A DNA stretch of 7,458 nt from Actinomycetota bacterium (GTDB lineage Bacteria; Actinomycetota; CADDZG01; WHSQ01), in contig JAHWJK010000011.1 of NCBI GenBank assembly GCA_019348445.1, positions 15,075-22,532 of the forward strand. Direction: 5' to 3'. Made by a program: the position numbers and the translations under genes. How positions within the stretch are numbered: the stretch's first letter is position 1; every line of letters begins with the position of its first letter. The notes below the pieces were generated by a model. It ran no database searches and was not told the DNA's origin. It worked only from the letters and a program-made list of their open reading frames with translations. Shown here piece after piece: positions 1-6,164 of the stretch.

Positions 1-70
1 CGACGAAGATCACGACCCACGCGGAGTCTGGTTCGAGCGAGAGGATCGTGGGCCCTGCGGACTGGCTCAT
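1..70 (-). CDS. Start of an unidentified, probably membrane protein (partial, runs off left edge)
   Basis: Reading leftward from an ATG at 70-68 gives 23 codons without a stop to the window edge. The product begins MSQSAGPTILSLEPDS and continues into a hydrophobic run, AWVVIFV, which looks like the beginning of a first transmembrane helix. It is the next gene downstream of the BlaI-type repressor, same strand, 150 bp away. BlaI-family genes are often followed by an M56 (BlaR1-like) membrane peptidase gene, so a membrane protein here would fit, but 23 residues contain no family motif and any membrane protein is possible. The Shine-Dalgarno is poor (only a GGG upstream), and the start codon lies inside a perfect 17-bp palindrome. 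An alternative in-frame reading on the plus strand of the same bases ends at 77 and cannot be excluded as the tail of a gene from the left. Confidence 0.4.
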   Translation of the reverse strand, partial: MSQSAGPTILSLEPDSAWVVIFV

Positions 71-80
71 GCCATGAGCC
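64..80. repeat. 17-bp perfect palindrome over the start codon of the leftmost gene
   Basis: GGCTCATG at 64-71 and CATGAGCC at 73-80 are exact inverse complements around a single central C. The ATG of the partial minus-strand gene (70-68) sits in the left arm. It could be a dimeric-repressor operator or an RNA hairpin that hides the start, or it could be the outer edge of the neighbouring inverted-repeat element, since CATGAG occurs again at 184-189. Which of these is right cannot be decided from one copy. Confidence 0.45.
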
Positions 81-82
81 CA

Positions 83-192
83 TGCATCAGGCGCGAAGCG
101 CAAGCGTCGCAAGGCCGCAGGGAGGGTGCGTACCTGAAAGGTACGTGCCCGACCGAGAACGCCGCGAGGCGCAGCGGCTTCGCCATGAGGCA
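83..192. repeat. Imperfect ~110-bp inverted repeat / long hairpin (REP- or MITE-like, unclassified)
   Basis: This non-coding stretch lies between the BlaI-type gene and the leftmost gene. Bases 83-110 pair imperfectly with 164-192 (TGC.TCA.GGCG..AAGC.GC..GCG..TCGC conserved in both arms, with several 1-2 base bulges). At the centre 124-134 pairs with 140-150 around a five-base loop, TGAAA; the inner six pairs are perfect (CGTACC/GGTACG) and the next two are G-U wobbles if the plus strand is RNA but A-C mismatches if the minus strand is RNA. There is no T-run after the hairpin in either direction, so it is not a standard intrinsic terminator. A dispersed palindromic repeat, a structured plus-strand RNA, or a degenerate factor-independent stop for the minus-strand operon are all possible. 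Confidence 0.5.
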
Positions 193-220
193 GGGCGAGA
201 TGGCGTGGGCCGGTCCGCTA

Positions 221-631
221 CTAGTCGGCACTCCCCTGCTCCCGGCGCTCCTCGATGGCCTGCCTCAAGCGGTCGATCACTTCTTCGTCTTGGTCCTCGA
301 CACGATCGATGAAGTAGGCGACGGCCGGATCCGGGAAGTGGCCGAACAGCCAGTCGACGACGGATTTCACGGTGGATGTCGCGTACTGGTCGCGCGACAC
401 GACCGCGGTGTAGTGGTGCGCGGGCTGGTCCTCGATCCTCTTGAGCAGCCCCTTGTCGGCAAGGCGGCCGAGCGTCGTCATCACCGTCGTGTAAGCGATC
501 GGGCGGTTGGCACTGAGCGCCTGGTGGACGTCGCGGACGGTGACGTCGCCCGAGTCCCACACGACGTCCATGATCTCGGCCTCGAGCGGGCCGAGTACCT
601 CCGACAGGCTGTGCTTGCGACGGGCTGCCAT
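221..631 (-). CDS. BlaI/MecI/CopY-family winged-helix transcriptional repressor
   Basis: A 136-residue protein, full length for the Penicillinase_R family (usually 120-140). Residues 10-75 form the winged helix: LGPLEAEIMDVVW (helix 1 region, 13-25), then VTVRDVHQAL, then the recognition segment IAYTTVMTTLGRLADKG (45-61), the most diagnostic stretch of the family. The C-terminal third (residues 76-130) is the helical dimerisation part. Family members bind palindromic operators as dimers and are typically inactivated when an M56 membrane protease cleaves them, or by metals in the CopY branch; the CopY cysteine motif is absent. The gene follows apgM by only 23 bp on the same strand, so it is probably co-transcribed with the glycolytic genes. 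Its Shine-Dalgarno is weak, and an inverted CTAC/GTAG repeat overlaps its start, which would suit autoregulation. The ATG at 631 is the only start that keeps the whole first helix. The regulated targets are unknown; nothing here is a beta-lactamase. Confidence 0.93.
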   Translation of the reverse strand: MAARRKHSLSEVLGPLEAEIMDVVWDSGDVTVRDVHQALSANRPIAYTTVMTTLGRLADKGLLKRIEDQPAHHYTAVVSRDQYATSTVKSVVDWLFGHFPDPAVAYFIDRVEDQDEEVIDRLRQAIEERREQGSAD

Positions 632-647
632 CTACCTACAGCGTAGA
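631..647. promoter_or_regulatory. Candidate operator over the repressor gene's start
   Basis: TCTAC at 631-635 and GTAGA at 643-647 are inverted copies seven bases apart, overlapping the ATG and ribosome-binding region of the BlaI-type gene; a second CTAC (636-639) gives an alternative shorter palindrome with the same right half. BlaI-family operators are known to contain TACA/TGTA half-sites, and the sequence CTACA occurs here. The match is short and spacing is not the classic one, so this is a suggestion only. Confidence 0.25.
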
Positions 648-654
648 CGGTGCG

Positions 655-1953
655 TTAGCTCTTCGCGAGCGCCACGAGGTTCGGCATTATCTCGGGACCC
701 TTGAGATGCCCCAACGCACCGTTGCGCGATGCCGATTCGCCGTATGACGTCACGTCGTCCGCGCTGACGCCGGCGCCCGCTACCAGCAGCGGGACGGGGG
801 CGTCGGTATGGGCCTTGCGCGCGCAACTCGTGGAGTGGTCCGCGGTGACCGCGACGATGCTCTTCGACAGGTCGAGCGAGTCGAGCAAACGCCCGAAGAA
901 GATCGAGTCGATCTCCTCGATGCTCTTGATCTTTGCCTCGTGGTCGCCGTCGTGAGCCGGGACGTCGGGGCCCTTTATGTGGATGTAGAGGCCGTCGTAG
1001 CCATCGATCGCGTCGAGCGCCAACGCCGCCCACGCGTCGTACTGCTCCCTTACGCCGCCGGGGCCGGCCGCGGGGGCGTCGACGATGCCCATGCCCGTCA
1101 ACCGGGCGATGCCGAGCTCGACGGGCATCTCCACGAAACAGCCCATCTCGGGGCCGAATCTCTTCTTGAAGGGGACGAGGTCGGGGAGGTGATCGCCGCC
1201 GTCGCGCGTGAGAACGAAGTTCCCCGCCAGTTTCCCCCGGCTCTCGCGCTTCACGTTGACATCGGATGCCGCGAGAACCTCATAGCTCGCGCGTAACCAC
1301 TCGTTCGTCAAACGCGATGCGAGTTGCGCGGCGGGATCGTTCTCGTGGCCCGCCACCGGTGCTACGTGCACGACATGGTTGTCGAAGGTCTCCTTGGCCA
1401 CGCCGAGAGCTCCTTCGCGACCGTACGCGGGGTCCGAGTTCTCCACCTCTGCCGACAGCTTCGCGTTGTCGGCGCGGATGACCAGGACGCCACGGTGCCC
1501 GATCGTCGCGCGGAGATCGAACGTCGCGCCTTCAAGCTTTACGTTGCGTTGCACCTCGTCGGCAAGAGCGCGAGCTTCATCGGAAGACAGGTCGCGGCCG
1601 ACGCGCCGGTCGACGATCGCCCATCCGTCTCCGTCACGCTCGACGGTCGCGAAGTTCACGCGGTACGCGAGGTCTCCATCGTTGACCTCGACACCGACCC
1701 CGACGGCTTCGAGCGGGCCGCGGCCGGTGTGATGCTCGTGTGGGTCGTAGCCGAGGATCGCGAACACCGCGATGTCGGACTCCGGCGCGATCCCCTCTCC
1801 GACCGTCGTGACGTATCCGTTCCGTCCGTCGCGCGCGAGGCGATCGAGGTTCGGCGTCGCAGCGGCTTCCAACGGAGTCCTCCCGCCGAGCGGCTCCAGG
1901 GCGTCGTCACCGAGGCCGTCCAAGATGACGTAGACGATCTTCTTGAGCGTCAC
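655..1953 (-). CDS. apgM: Archaeal-type 2,3-bisphosphoglycerate-independent phosphoglycerate mutase (ApgM)
   Basis: A 432-residue cytoplasmic enzyme that interconverts 3- and 2-phosphoglycerate, the step after Pgk. It belongs to the alkaline-phosphatase superfamily ApgM branch (around 400-430 residues), not the longer GpmI (about 510) or the cofactor-dependent GpmA. Visible landmarks: the N-terminal metal site in ILDGLGD (D12); TPLEAAATPNLDRLA (27-40); the catalytic serine in APESDIAVFAILGY (S59); the second metal cluster in HIKGPDVPAHDGD (D330, H334); and ADHSTSC (D371, H372) followed by H382. The GTG start at 1953-1951 overlaps the tpiA stop in a GTGA, which implies translational coupling; the only upstream purine run is AAGG about ten bases away. 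The product begins VTLKKIVYVILDG, a normal first beta strand. In many actinobacteria tpi is followed by secG; here apgM takes that place. Confidence 0.95.
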   Translation of the reverse strand: MTLKKIVYVILDGLGDDALEPLGGRTPLEAAATPNLDRLARDGRNGYVTTVGEGIAPESDIAVFAILGYDPHEHHTGRGPLEAVGVGVEVNDGDLAYRVNFATVERDGDGWAIVDRRVGRDLSSDEARALADEVQRNVKLEGATFDLRATIGHRGVLVIRADNAKLSAEVENSDPAYGREGALGVAKETFDNHVVHVAPVAGHENDPAAQLASRLTNEWLRASYEVLAASDVNVKRESRGKLAGNFVLTRDGGDHLPDLVPFKKRFGPEMGCFVEMPVELGIARLTGMGIVDAPAAGPGGVREQYDAWAALALDAIDGYDGLYIHIKGPDVPAHDGDHEAKIKSIEEIDSIFFGRLLDSLDLSKSIVAVTADHSTSCARKAHTDAPVPLLVAGAGVSADDVTSYGESASRNGALGHLKGPEIMPNLVALAKS

Positions 1954-2723
1954 CGTGGCACGGCCTTGACGATGGCTGCGAAATCGCCCGCGTCGAGCGA
2001 CGCTCCGCCGACCAGGCCCCCGTCGATGTCTGCCTGGCCGGTCAATGCGGCGGCGTTGCCCGGCTTCATGCTGCCGCCGTAGAGGACGCGCAGGTCATCC
2101 GCAACGGATCCGTCGAACGCGTCGGCGACGACCTTTCGAACGAGAGAGCACGTCGCCTGCGCGTCCTCCGGCGTCGCGGTCTTCCCCGTCCCTATCGCCC
2201 AGATCGGTTCGTACGCGATGACGGCAGTGCGAGCTTGCTCCGGCTTCAGTCCCTTCAGTCCCCGGCGCACCTGACGCTCGACCTTCGCGTCGGTCTCGCC
2301 CGCGTCGCGCTCCGCTTCCGTCTCGCCGCAACACATGATCGGGACGAGGTCGTGCGCGAACGCGGCGCGGACCTTGTGGTTGACGTCGTCATCGGTTTCG
2401 TCGAACAACTCCCGGCGTTCCGAGTGTCCGACGATGACGTAGCGGACCTGCAACGCAGCGAGCATCGACGGCGAGATCTCGCCGGTGAACGCACCTTCCT
2501 TTTCTACGTACACGTTCTGGGCGCCGAGACCGAACTCGTAGCGGTCGGAATCGATCAACGTCTGGATCGTTCTCAGAGAAGTGAACGGTGGGCACACCAC
2601 GACCTCGACTTTGGCGAAATCGTGTCCGGCAAGTTCGTGCCCGAGCGCTTGCACGAGATGCATCGCCTCGAGGTGGGTCTTGTGCATCTTCCAGTTGCCG
2701 GCGATCAGGGGAACCCGTGCCAT
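1950..2723 (-). CDS. tpiA: Triosephosphate isomerase
   Basis: A 257-residue TIM-barrel enzyme interconverting dihydroxyacetone phosphate and glyceraldehyde 3-phosphate in the cytoplasm. All catalytic elements are present: AGNWKMH with N10 and K12; the catalytic His in VIVGHSERR (H100); the catalytic Glu in AYEPIWAIGTGKTAT (E172), which also contains the flexible loop 6; and the phosphate-binding YGGSMKPGN (215-223) and GGLVGGASLD (235-244) at the C-terminus. Length is standard. Only three bases separate it from pgk, and it has the best ribosome-binding site of the operon (AAGGAG, seven bases from the ATG, inside the pgk 3' end). Its TGA overlaps the apgM start. Tetramer or dimer state cannot be told from sequence. 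Confidence 0.98.
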   Translation of the reverse strand: MARVPLIAGNWKMHKTHLEAMHLVQALGHELAGHDFAKVEVVVCPPFTSLRTIQTLIDSDRYEFGLGAQNVYVEKEGAFTGEISPSMLAALQVRYVIVGHSERRELFDETDDDVNHKVRAAFAHDLVPIMCCGETEAERDAGETDAKVERQVRRGLKGLKPEQARTAVIAYEPIWAIGTGKTATPEDAQATCSLVRKVVADAFDGSVADDLRVLYGGSMKPGNAAALTGQADIDGGLVGGASLDAGDFAAIVKAVPR

Positions 2724-2726
2724 CGC

Positions 2727-3917
2727 TTAGCTCCTTTCGCGCAGCACTGCCACGCCGGGCAGGTCGCGTCCCTCGAGAAGCTCGAGCGACGCGCCCCCAC
2801 CGGTCGACAGGTGCGAAACCGCATCGGTCATATCGAGTTGCTTCAGCGCTGCCGCCGAATCGCCGCCTCCGGCGACCGTGTACGCGCCGTTCTCGGTTGC
2901 GTCGGCTATCGCTCGTGCTACGGCTTTCGTTCCGTGTGAATACGCGTCGATCTCGAAGATCCCCATTGGTCCATTCCACAGAACCGTCTTCGCCCCCGCT
3001 ATGACCGTAGCGAACTGCTCCGACGTCTTCGGTCCGATGTCCACGCCGAGCCGATCGCCGATGCCGGCAAGGTCGACGACTTCGTGCGGCGCGCCTTCGT
3101 CGACGGATTCCGCCGCGACCACATCGGTCGGGACGAATACGTCGACGCCTCGACGCTCGGCATCGCGGAGGATTCCCGCCACCTCCTCGACGCGGTCGCT
3201 CTCCACGAGGGACCTACCGACGTCTTTGTCTTGCGCCACCAGAAGCGTGAAAGCCATCGCACCGCCGATGCAGATGGCATCGACCCGGTCGAGCAAGTTG
3301 CCGATGACGGCGAGCTTGTCGGACACCTTGGCTCCGCCGAGCACCGCAACGAACGGCTCGTTCGGATCGTGGAGGAGGCGCTCGAGCTTCTCGACCTCTT
3401 CCGCGAGCAGGTAACCGGCAGCGGACGGGAGGCGCTCGGCGACGCCGACGACCGAAGCATGTGCACGGTGTGCCGCACCGAAAGCATCGTTGACGTAGAC
3501 GTCGGCAAGAGACGCGAGCGCGTCCGCAAAGGCCGGATCGTTGTTCTCTTCGCCCGCCTCGAATCTCAGGTTCTCGAGCAAGACGACGGGAGCATCCGAT
3601 CTACACGCGGCGGCGGCATCGCCGCCCACGACGTCGTTGGCAGCGCGAACGTCGGTATCGAGAAGCTCGGCCAGTCGTTCCGCAACGGGGGCCAAGCGCA
3701 GCTCGTCGACCACCTTGCCTTTCGGACGGCCGAGGTGCGAGCAGACCGCCAGTCGGGCACCACGTCGCAAGAGAGAGCTCAACGTCGGGACGGCGGAACG
3801 GATACGAAGATCGTCGGTTATCCGGCCGTCGCTCAGCGGGACGTTGAAGTCGCACCTCACGAGGACGCGCTTGTCGCGCACGTCCAGATCGTCGAGGGAT
3901 CTTAGGGGGTCCGGCAT
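2727..3917 (-). CDS. pgk: Phosphoglycerate kinase
   Basis: A 396-residue two-domain cytoplasmic enzyme that transfers phosphate from 1,3-bisphosphoglycerate to ADP. The N-terminal substrate domain shows RCDFNVPLSDG (R21, D23, N25), the basic-patch motif SHLGRPKG (60-67), ENLRFEAGEE (115-124) and VNDAFGAAHRAHAS (142-155). The C-terminal nucleotide domain shows GGAKVSDK (194-201), LWNGPMGIFE (313-322), GGGDSAAAL (350-358) and STGGGASLELLEG (371-383). Length matches bacterial Pgk. The ATG at 3917 is the only reasonable start: it begins just before RSLDDLDV, a typical Pgk N-terminus. No clear Shine-Dalgarno is seen in the 20 bp after the lipid-kinase stop, so initiation probably depends on coupling to the upstream gene. 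It sits second in a lipid kinase-pgk-tpiA-apgM-repressor run. Confidence 0.98.
   Translation of the reverse strand: MPDPLRSLDDLDVRDKRVLVRCDFNVPLSDGRITDDLRIRSAVPTLSSLLRRGARLAVCSHLGRPKGKVVDELRLAPVAERLAELLDTDVRAANDVVGGDAAAACRSDAPVVLLENLRFEAGEENNDPAFADALASLADVYVNDAFGAAHRAHASVVGVAERLPSAAGYLLAEEVEKLERLLHDPNEPFVAVLGGAKVSDKLAVIGNLLDRVDAICIGGAMAFTLLVAQDKDVGRSLVESDRVEEVAGILRDAERRGVDVFVPTDVVAAESVDEGAPHEVVDLAGIGDRLGVDIGPKTSEQFATVIAGAKTVLWNGPMGIFEIDAYSHGTKAVARAIADATENGAYTVAGGGDSAAALKQLDMTDAVSHLSTGGGASLELLEGRDLPGVAVLRERS
2731..2736 (-). promoter_or_regulatory. Strong Shine-Dalgarno for tpiA
   Basis: On the minus strand AAGGAG lies seven bases before the tpiA ATG, within the final codons of pgk. It is the clearest ribosome-binding site in the operon and fixes the tpiA start. 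Confidence 0.75.
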
Positions 3918-3937
3918 GGGCCGGAGTCTAGGCGCAG

Positions 3938-4801
3938 CTACGCGGCGATGGTGAGCCTTCCGGCCACCTCAAATCTGACCGGTGTCTTCAGACCGACGAG
4001 ATCGCCGTCGACGTTCAACTCGACCGGCGGATCAGACGCGATCTCGAGCGTCGCTGCTTGCGTCGTCGTTACCTCGTCGATGCCTTCGTGCGTCCCGCGC
4101 AACAACCTCGGGATCAGCTTCGCTGCCGATGTCGGACGTGGGATCGCAACCGCACACGCGTCCAGGAGGCCGTCCGAGGGATCCGCGTTCGGAAATACCT
4201 CGATGCCTCCGCCGCAAGTCCTCCCGTTGCCTACGCCAACGGCGACACAGTCGTCGAGGTCCGTGCCGTTGACGGTCACCGTCGTCCTCTCCAGCTTGGC
4301 TGCGGCTCTGGCGCCTGCTACCCAGAACGCGAACGGACCGAATCGCTCTTTCATCTCCTCGTTCGTCTTCTCGTCGACCTGCACGGGAAAGCCGCCCATG
4401 CACGCGTTGATGAATAGTCGCTCGACCCCCTCGCCGCGGGCGATCCCGACGTCGATCTCTCTCGTCGTGTCCCCGAGAGCGACATCGAGCGCCGCGAACG
4501 GATCGTCCGGCACGCCGAGCGTCCGCGCGAGGTCGTTGCCCGTTCCGGCGGGGATCAGGCCCCACACGACGCTCGCGAAGCGATGGTCGAACGCGTTGAG
4601 CGCGCAGTTGAAAGTGCCGTCGCCACCGGCGACGACGATGCGGTCTACTCCTCTCGCCGCGGCCGTGACCTCGGCGCGAAAAGACGACAGCGAGCGGGGG
4701 GAGATGGCCGCCGCGCCCGGCCCGGCTGCAGCGACCAGACCGCCGACCGGGACATCACTGGACCCGCCCGATGCGGGGTTGAGGACGATCAGGGTACGCA
4801 T
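3938..4801 (-). CDS. YegS/DagK-type lipid kinase (diacylglycerol kinase catalytic domain)
   Basis: A 287-residue protein of the diacylglycerol-kinase/YegS/BmrU family, which phosphorylates a lipid alcohol such as diacylglycerol to phosphatidic acid at the inner face of the membrane. It opens with the family N-terminus MRTLIVLNPASGG, has the nucleotide-binding VVAGGDGTFNCALNA (GGDGT at 59-63), then IPAGTGNDLART (GTGND 86-90), then the beta-sandwich C-terminal half with DVGIARG, FINACMGGF, GNGRTCGGGIEVFPNADPSDGLLD (split motif, 191-214) and a closing NVDGD (263-267). No membrane segment is evident. The exact substrate (diacylglycerol, sphingoid-like or other) is not readable. ATG 4801 is chosen because it gives the canonical first strand; a TTG at 4849 would add 16 unconserved residues. 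It starts the operon 20 bp upstream of pgk and is divergent from a cardiolipin-synthase-like gene, so a phospholipid role is likely. Confidence 0.9.
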   Translation of the reverse strand: MRTLIVLNPASGGSSDVPVGGLVAAAGPGAAAISPRSLSSFRAEVTAAARGVDRIVVAGGDGTFNCALNAFDHRFASVVWGLIPAGTGNDLARTLGVPDDPFAALDVALGDTTREIDVGIARGEGVERLFINACMGGFPVQVDEKTNEEMKERFGPFAFWVAGARAAAKLERTTVTVNGTDLDDCVAVGVGNGRTCGGGIEVFPNADPSDGLLDACAVAIPRPTSAAKLIPRLLRGTHEGIDEVTTTQAATLEIASDPPVELNVDGDLVGLKTPVRFEVAGRLTIAA

Positions 4802-4873
4802 TCGGGTTAAGGCTTCCCCGTTACGGGTAGAAGTCAAACAACTACACAACGTAGTCAGATCCTGGGAGGGACG
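4802..4873. promoter_or_regulatory. 72-bp divergent intergenic region between lipid kinase and cardiolipin-synthase-like gene
   Basis: Two genes are transcribed outward from here, so promoters for both, and for the whole pgk-tpiA-apgM operon, should lie in it or in the adjoining gene ends. I see TTGACT on the minus strand (4837-4832) as a possible -35, but the hexamer at the right distance is a poor -10; no convincing plus-strand pair is visible. A GGGAGGG at 4864-4870 serves as the plus-strand ribosome-binding site, four bases before the GTG. A 15-bp inverted repeat lies between (separate entry). Confidence 0.45.
4841..4855. promoter_or_regulatory. Inverted repeat ACTAC-N5-GTAGT, candidate operator
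   Basis: ACTAC (4841-4845) and GTAGT (4851-4855) are exact inverse complements, five bases apart, in the divergent promoter region. The CTAC/GTAG halves resemble those over the start of the BlaI-type gene (631-647), although the spacer differs (five versus seven or three). The position is suitable for control of both divergent genes. Short palindromes arise by chance, so confidence is low. Confidence 0.3.
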
Positions 4874-6151
4874 GTGCGCAACACGCTGGTCAAGGCGGGC
4901 GTCGCTAGTGGTCTCGGACTGTCCGCGTTCTACGCGTTCGAGGCCGCCCAGTACCGCCGTGCGAGTGGACGCGGCTTCGATATCGCGGACGCGCCGCCGG
5001 TCGGCTCACCGGAGTTCTCGCGCCTCATCGAGGCGTTGACAGGCGCGCCCCTGCGGCTGGGCAACCGCGTTCAGGTGTTGCGGAATGGGTGTCGGATCTT
5101 CCCGGCGATGCTCGACGCGATCGCCGCGGCGGAGCACACGATCGACTTCGCCACCTACGCGTATTGGACGGGAGACATAGCTCCGGAGTTCGCGAACGCC
5201 CTGTGCGCACGAGCGAAAGCCGGCATCGAGGTCAACGTGCTGCTCGATGCGGTCGGCGCTTCGAAGATGGACCGTTCGCTGGTCGACGACCTCGAGAGAT
5301 CGGGGGCGAATGTCGAATGGTTCCGGCCCCCCCACTGGTACGCGCTCGAGAAGGTGAACAACCGAACCCACCGGAAGATCCTCGTCGTCGATGGCTCCGT
5401 TGCTTTCACCGGGGGCGTCGGGATCGCCGAAGAATGGACCGGTGATTGTGAGGATCCCGACCACTGGCGCGACACGCACGTTCGCGTCGAGGGACCGGTT
5501 GCCCGCGACATCCTCGGCGGTTTCCTGGAGAACTGGGCCGAGGCCAGACGATCGATCCTGACCGGCAGACACTTGCCGAGCGTCGACGGTTTCGACGACG
5601 GCGTTCGGGCTCAGGTGACGCGTAGCTCGGCCAAGAAAGGGAGCACCGAGGCCGAGCAGCTCTTCTACACGGCGATCGTCGGTGCCCGCGAGAAGTTGTG
5701 GATCACGACTGCTTACTTCGCACCGCGACAGGCATTCGTGGACGTGCTGAAAGATGCCGTCGACCGCGGCGTCGACGTCCGGCTCATCGTGAACGGCCCC
5801 CACATCGACCACGATCTGGTCCGCCGGGCGGGACACGTGTCCTTCGGAGAATTGCTGGACGGTGGCGTGAGGATCTTCGAGTACCAGCGGACGATGCTCC
5901 ACGCGAAGGTCACCGTCGTCGACGGCGTGTGGTCGTCGATCGGCTCCATGAACTTCGACAACCGCTCGTTCGCGCTCAACGATGAGCTGAATCTCTCTAT
6001 CCAGGATGCCGCCGTAGCCCGCGAGTTCGAGGCGCACTTCGAACAGGACCTGGCCGATTCCATCGAACTGACGCCGGAGTCGTGGAAGGACCGGCCGCTC
6101 TCTGGCCGCGCCAAGGAGATGGCCGCAGCGCTGATCCGGCGCGAGCTCTAG
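4874..6151 (+). CDS. cls: Cardiolipin synthase-like phospholipase D family protein
   Basis: A 425-residue protein with two HKD phosphodiesterase motifs: THRKILVVDG (H166, K168, D173) and LHAKVTVVDG (H343, K345, D350). After the second comes SIGSMNFDNRSFALNDELNL (355-374), the signature ending of cardiolipin synthases, which join phosphatidyl groups to make cardiolipin in the membrane. The first motif is followed by FTGGVGIAEEW as in the same family. Length is close to the shorter ClsB-type enzymes, not ClsA (about 480-510 with two membrane helices); here only one weak N-terminal hydrophobic segment (residues 5-25) is seen, preceded by basic residues, which could anchor it. Start is GTG with a good GGAGG. 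It is the only complete plus-strand gene, divergent from the lipid kinase and convergent with the response regulator, overlapping its stop by four bases. Another transphosphatidylase activity is possible. Confidence 0.92.
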   Translation: MRNTLVKAGVASGLGLSAFYAFEAAQYRRASGRGFDIADAPPVGSPEFSRLIEALTGAPLRLGNRVQVLRNGCRIFPAMLDAIAAAEHTIDFATYAYWTGDIAPEFANALCARAKAGIEVNVLLDAVGASKMDRSLVDDLERSGANVEWFRPPHWYALEKVNNRTHRKILVVDGSVAFTGGVGIAEEWTGDCEDPDHWRDTHVRVEGPVARDILGGFLENWAEARRSILTGRHLPSVDGFDDGVRAQVTRSSAKKGSTEAEQLFYTAIVGAREKLWITTAYFAPRQAFVDVLKDAVDRGVDVRLIVNGPHIDHDLVRRAGHVSFGELLDGGVRIFEYQRTMLHAKVTVVDGVWSSIGSMNFDNRSFALNDELNLSIQDAAVAREFEAHFEQDLADSIELTPESWKDRPLSGRAKEMAAALIRREL

Positions 6152-6164
6152 CTAGGGCAGAGCT
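6144..6164. terminator. Weak hairpin at the convergent gene ends
   Basis: AGCTCT (6144-6149) and AGAGCT (6159-6164) can pair across a nine-base loop, right where the plus-strand cls-like gene and minus-strand response regulator end. There is no T-run on either side, and most of it is coding, so any role as a bidirectional terminator is uncertain. Confidence 0.2.

Noticed and set aside
129..145. Intrinsic terminator for the minus-strand operon
   Set aside because: The hairpin is good at its tip but is not followed by a T-run on the minus strand, and the stem is weaker in the minus-strand RNA (two A-C mismatches).
74..646. Plus-strand open frame of 190 codons through the inverted repeat and antisense to the repressor
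   Set aside because: Most of it is the complement of the BlaI-type gene, and the rest is the repeat element. No protein-like features.
1324..2082. Plus-strand open frame of 252 codons
   Set aside because: It is antisense to apgM and the tpiA end, has no recognisable motif, and is rich in Arg/Val/Asp as expected of the complement of high-GC codons. The minus-strand enzymes are unmistakable.
3084..3905. Plus-strand open frame of 273 codons
   Set aside because: It lies wholly antisense to pgk, whose motifs are all intact; a typical high-GC shadow.
4802..4849. Longer lipid kinase starting at a TTG at 4849
   Set aside because: The added 16 residues are not family-like, while ATG 4801 begins exactly at the canonical MRTLIVLNPASGG strand; a longer leader would also consume most of the divergent promoter region.
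3948..5039. Plus-strand open frame of 363 codons running across the divergent promoter region
   Set aside because: It is antisense to the lipid kinase, Ser/Thr/Pro/Arg-rich, and overlaps the start of the cls-like gene in another frame. No family resemblance.
5006..6037. Minus-strand open frame of 343 codons
   Set aside because: It is antisense to the cls-like gene with both HKD motifs on the plus strand; composition is typical of a complement frame.
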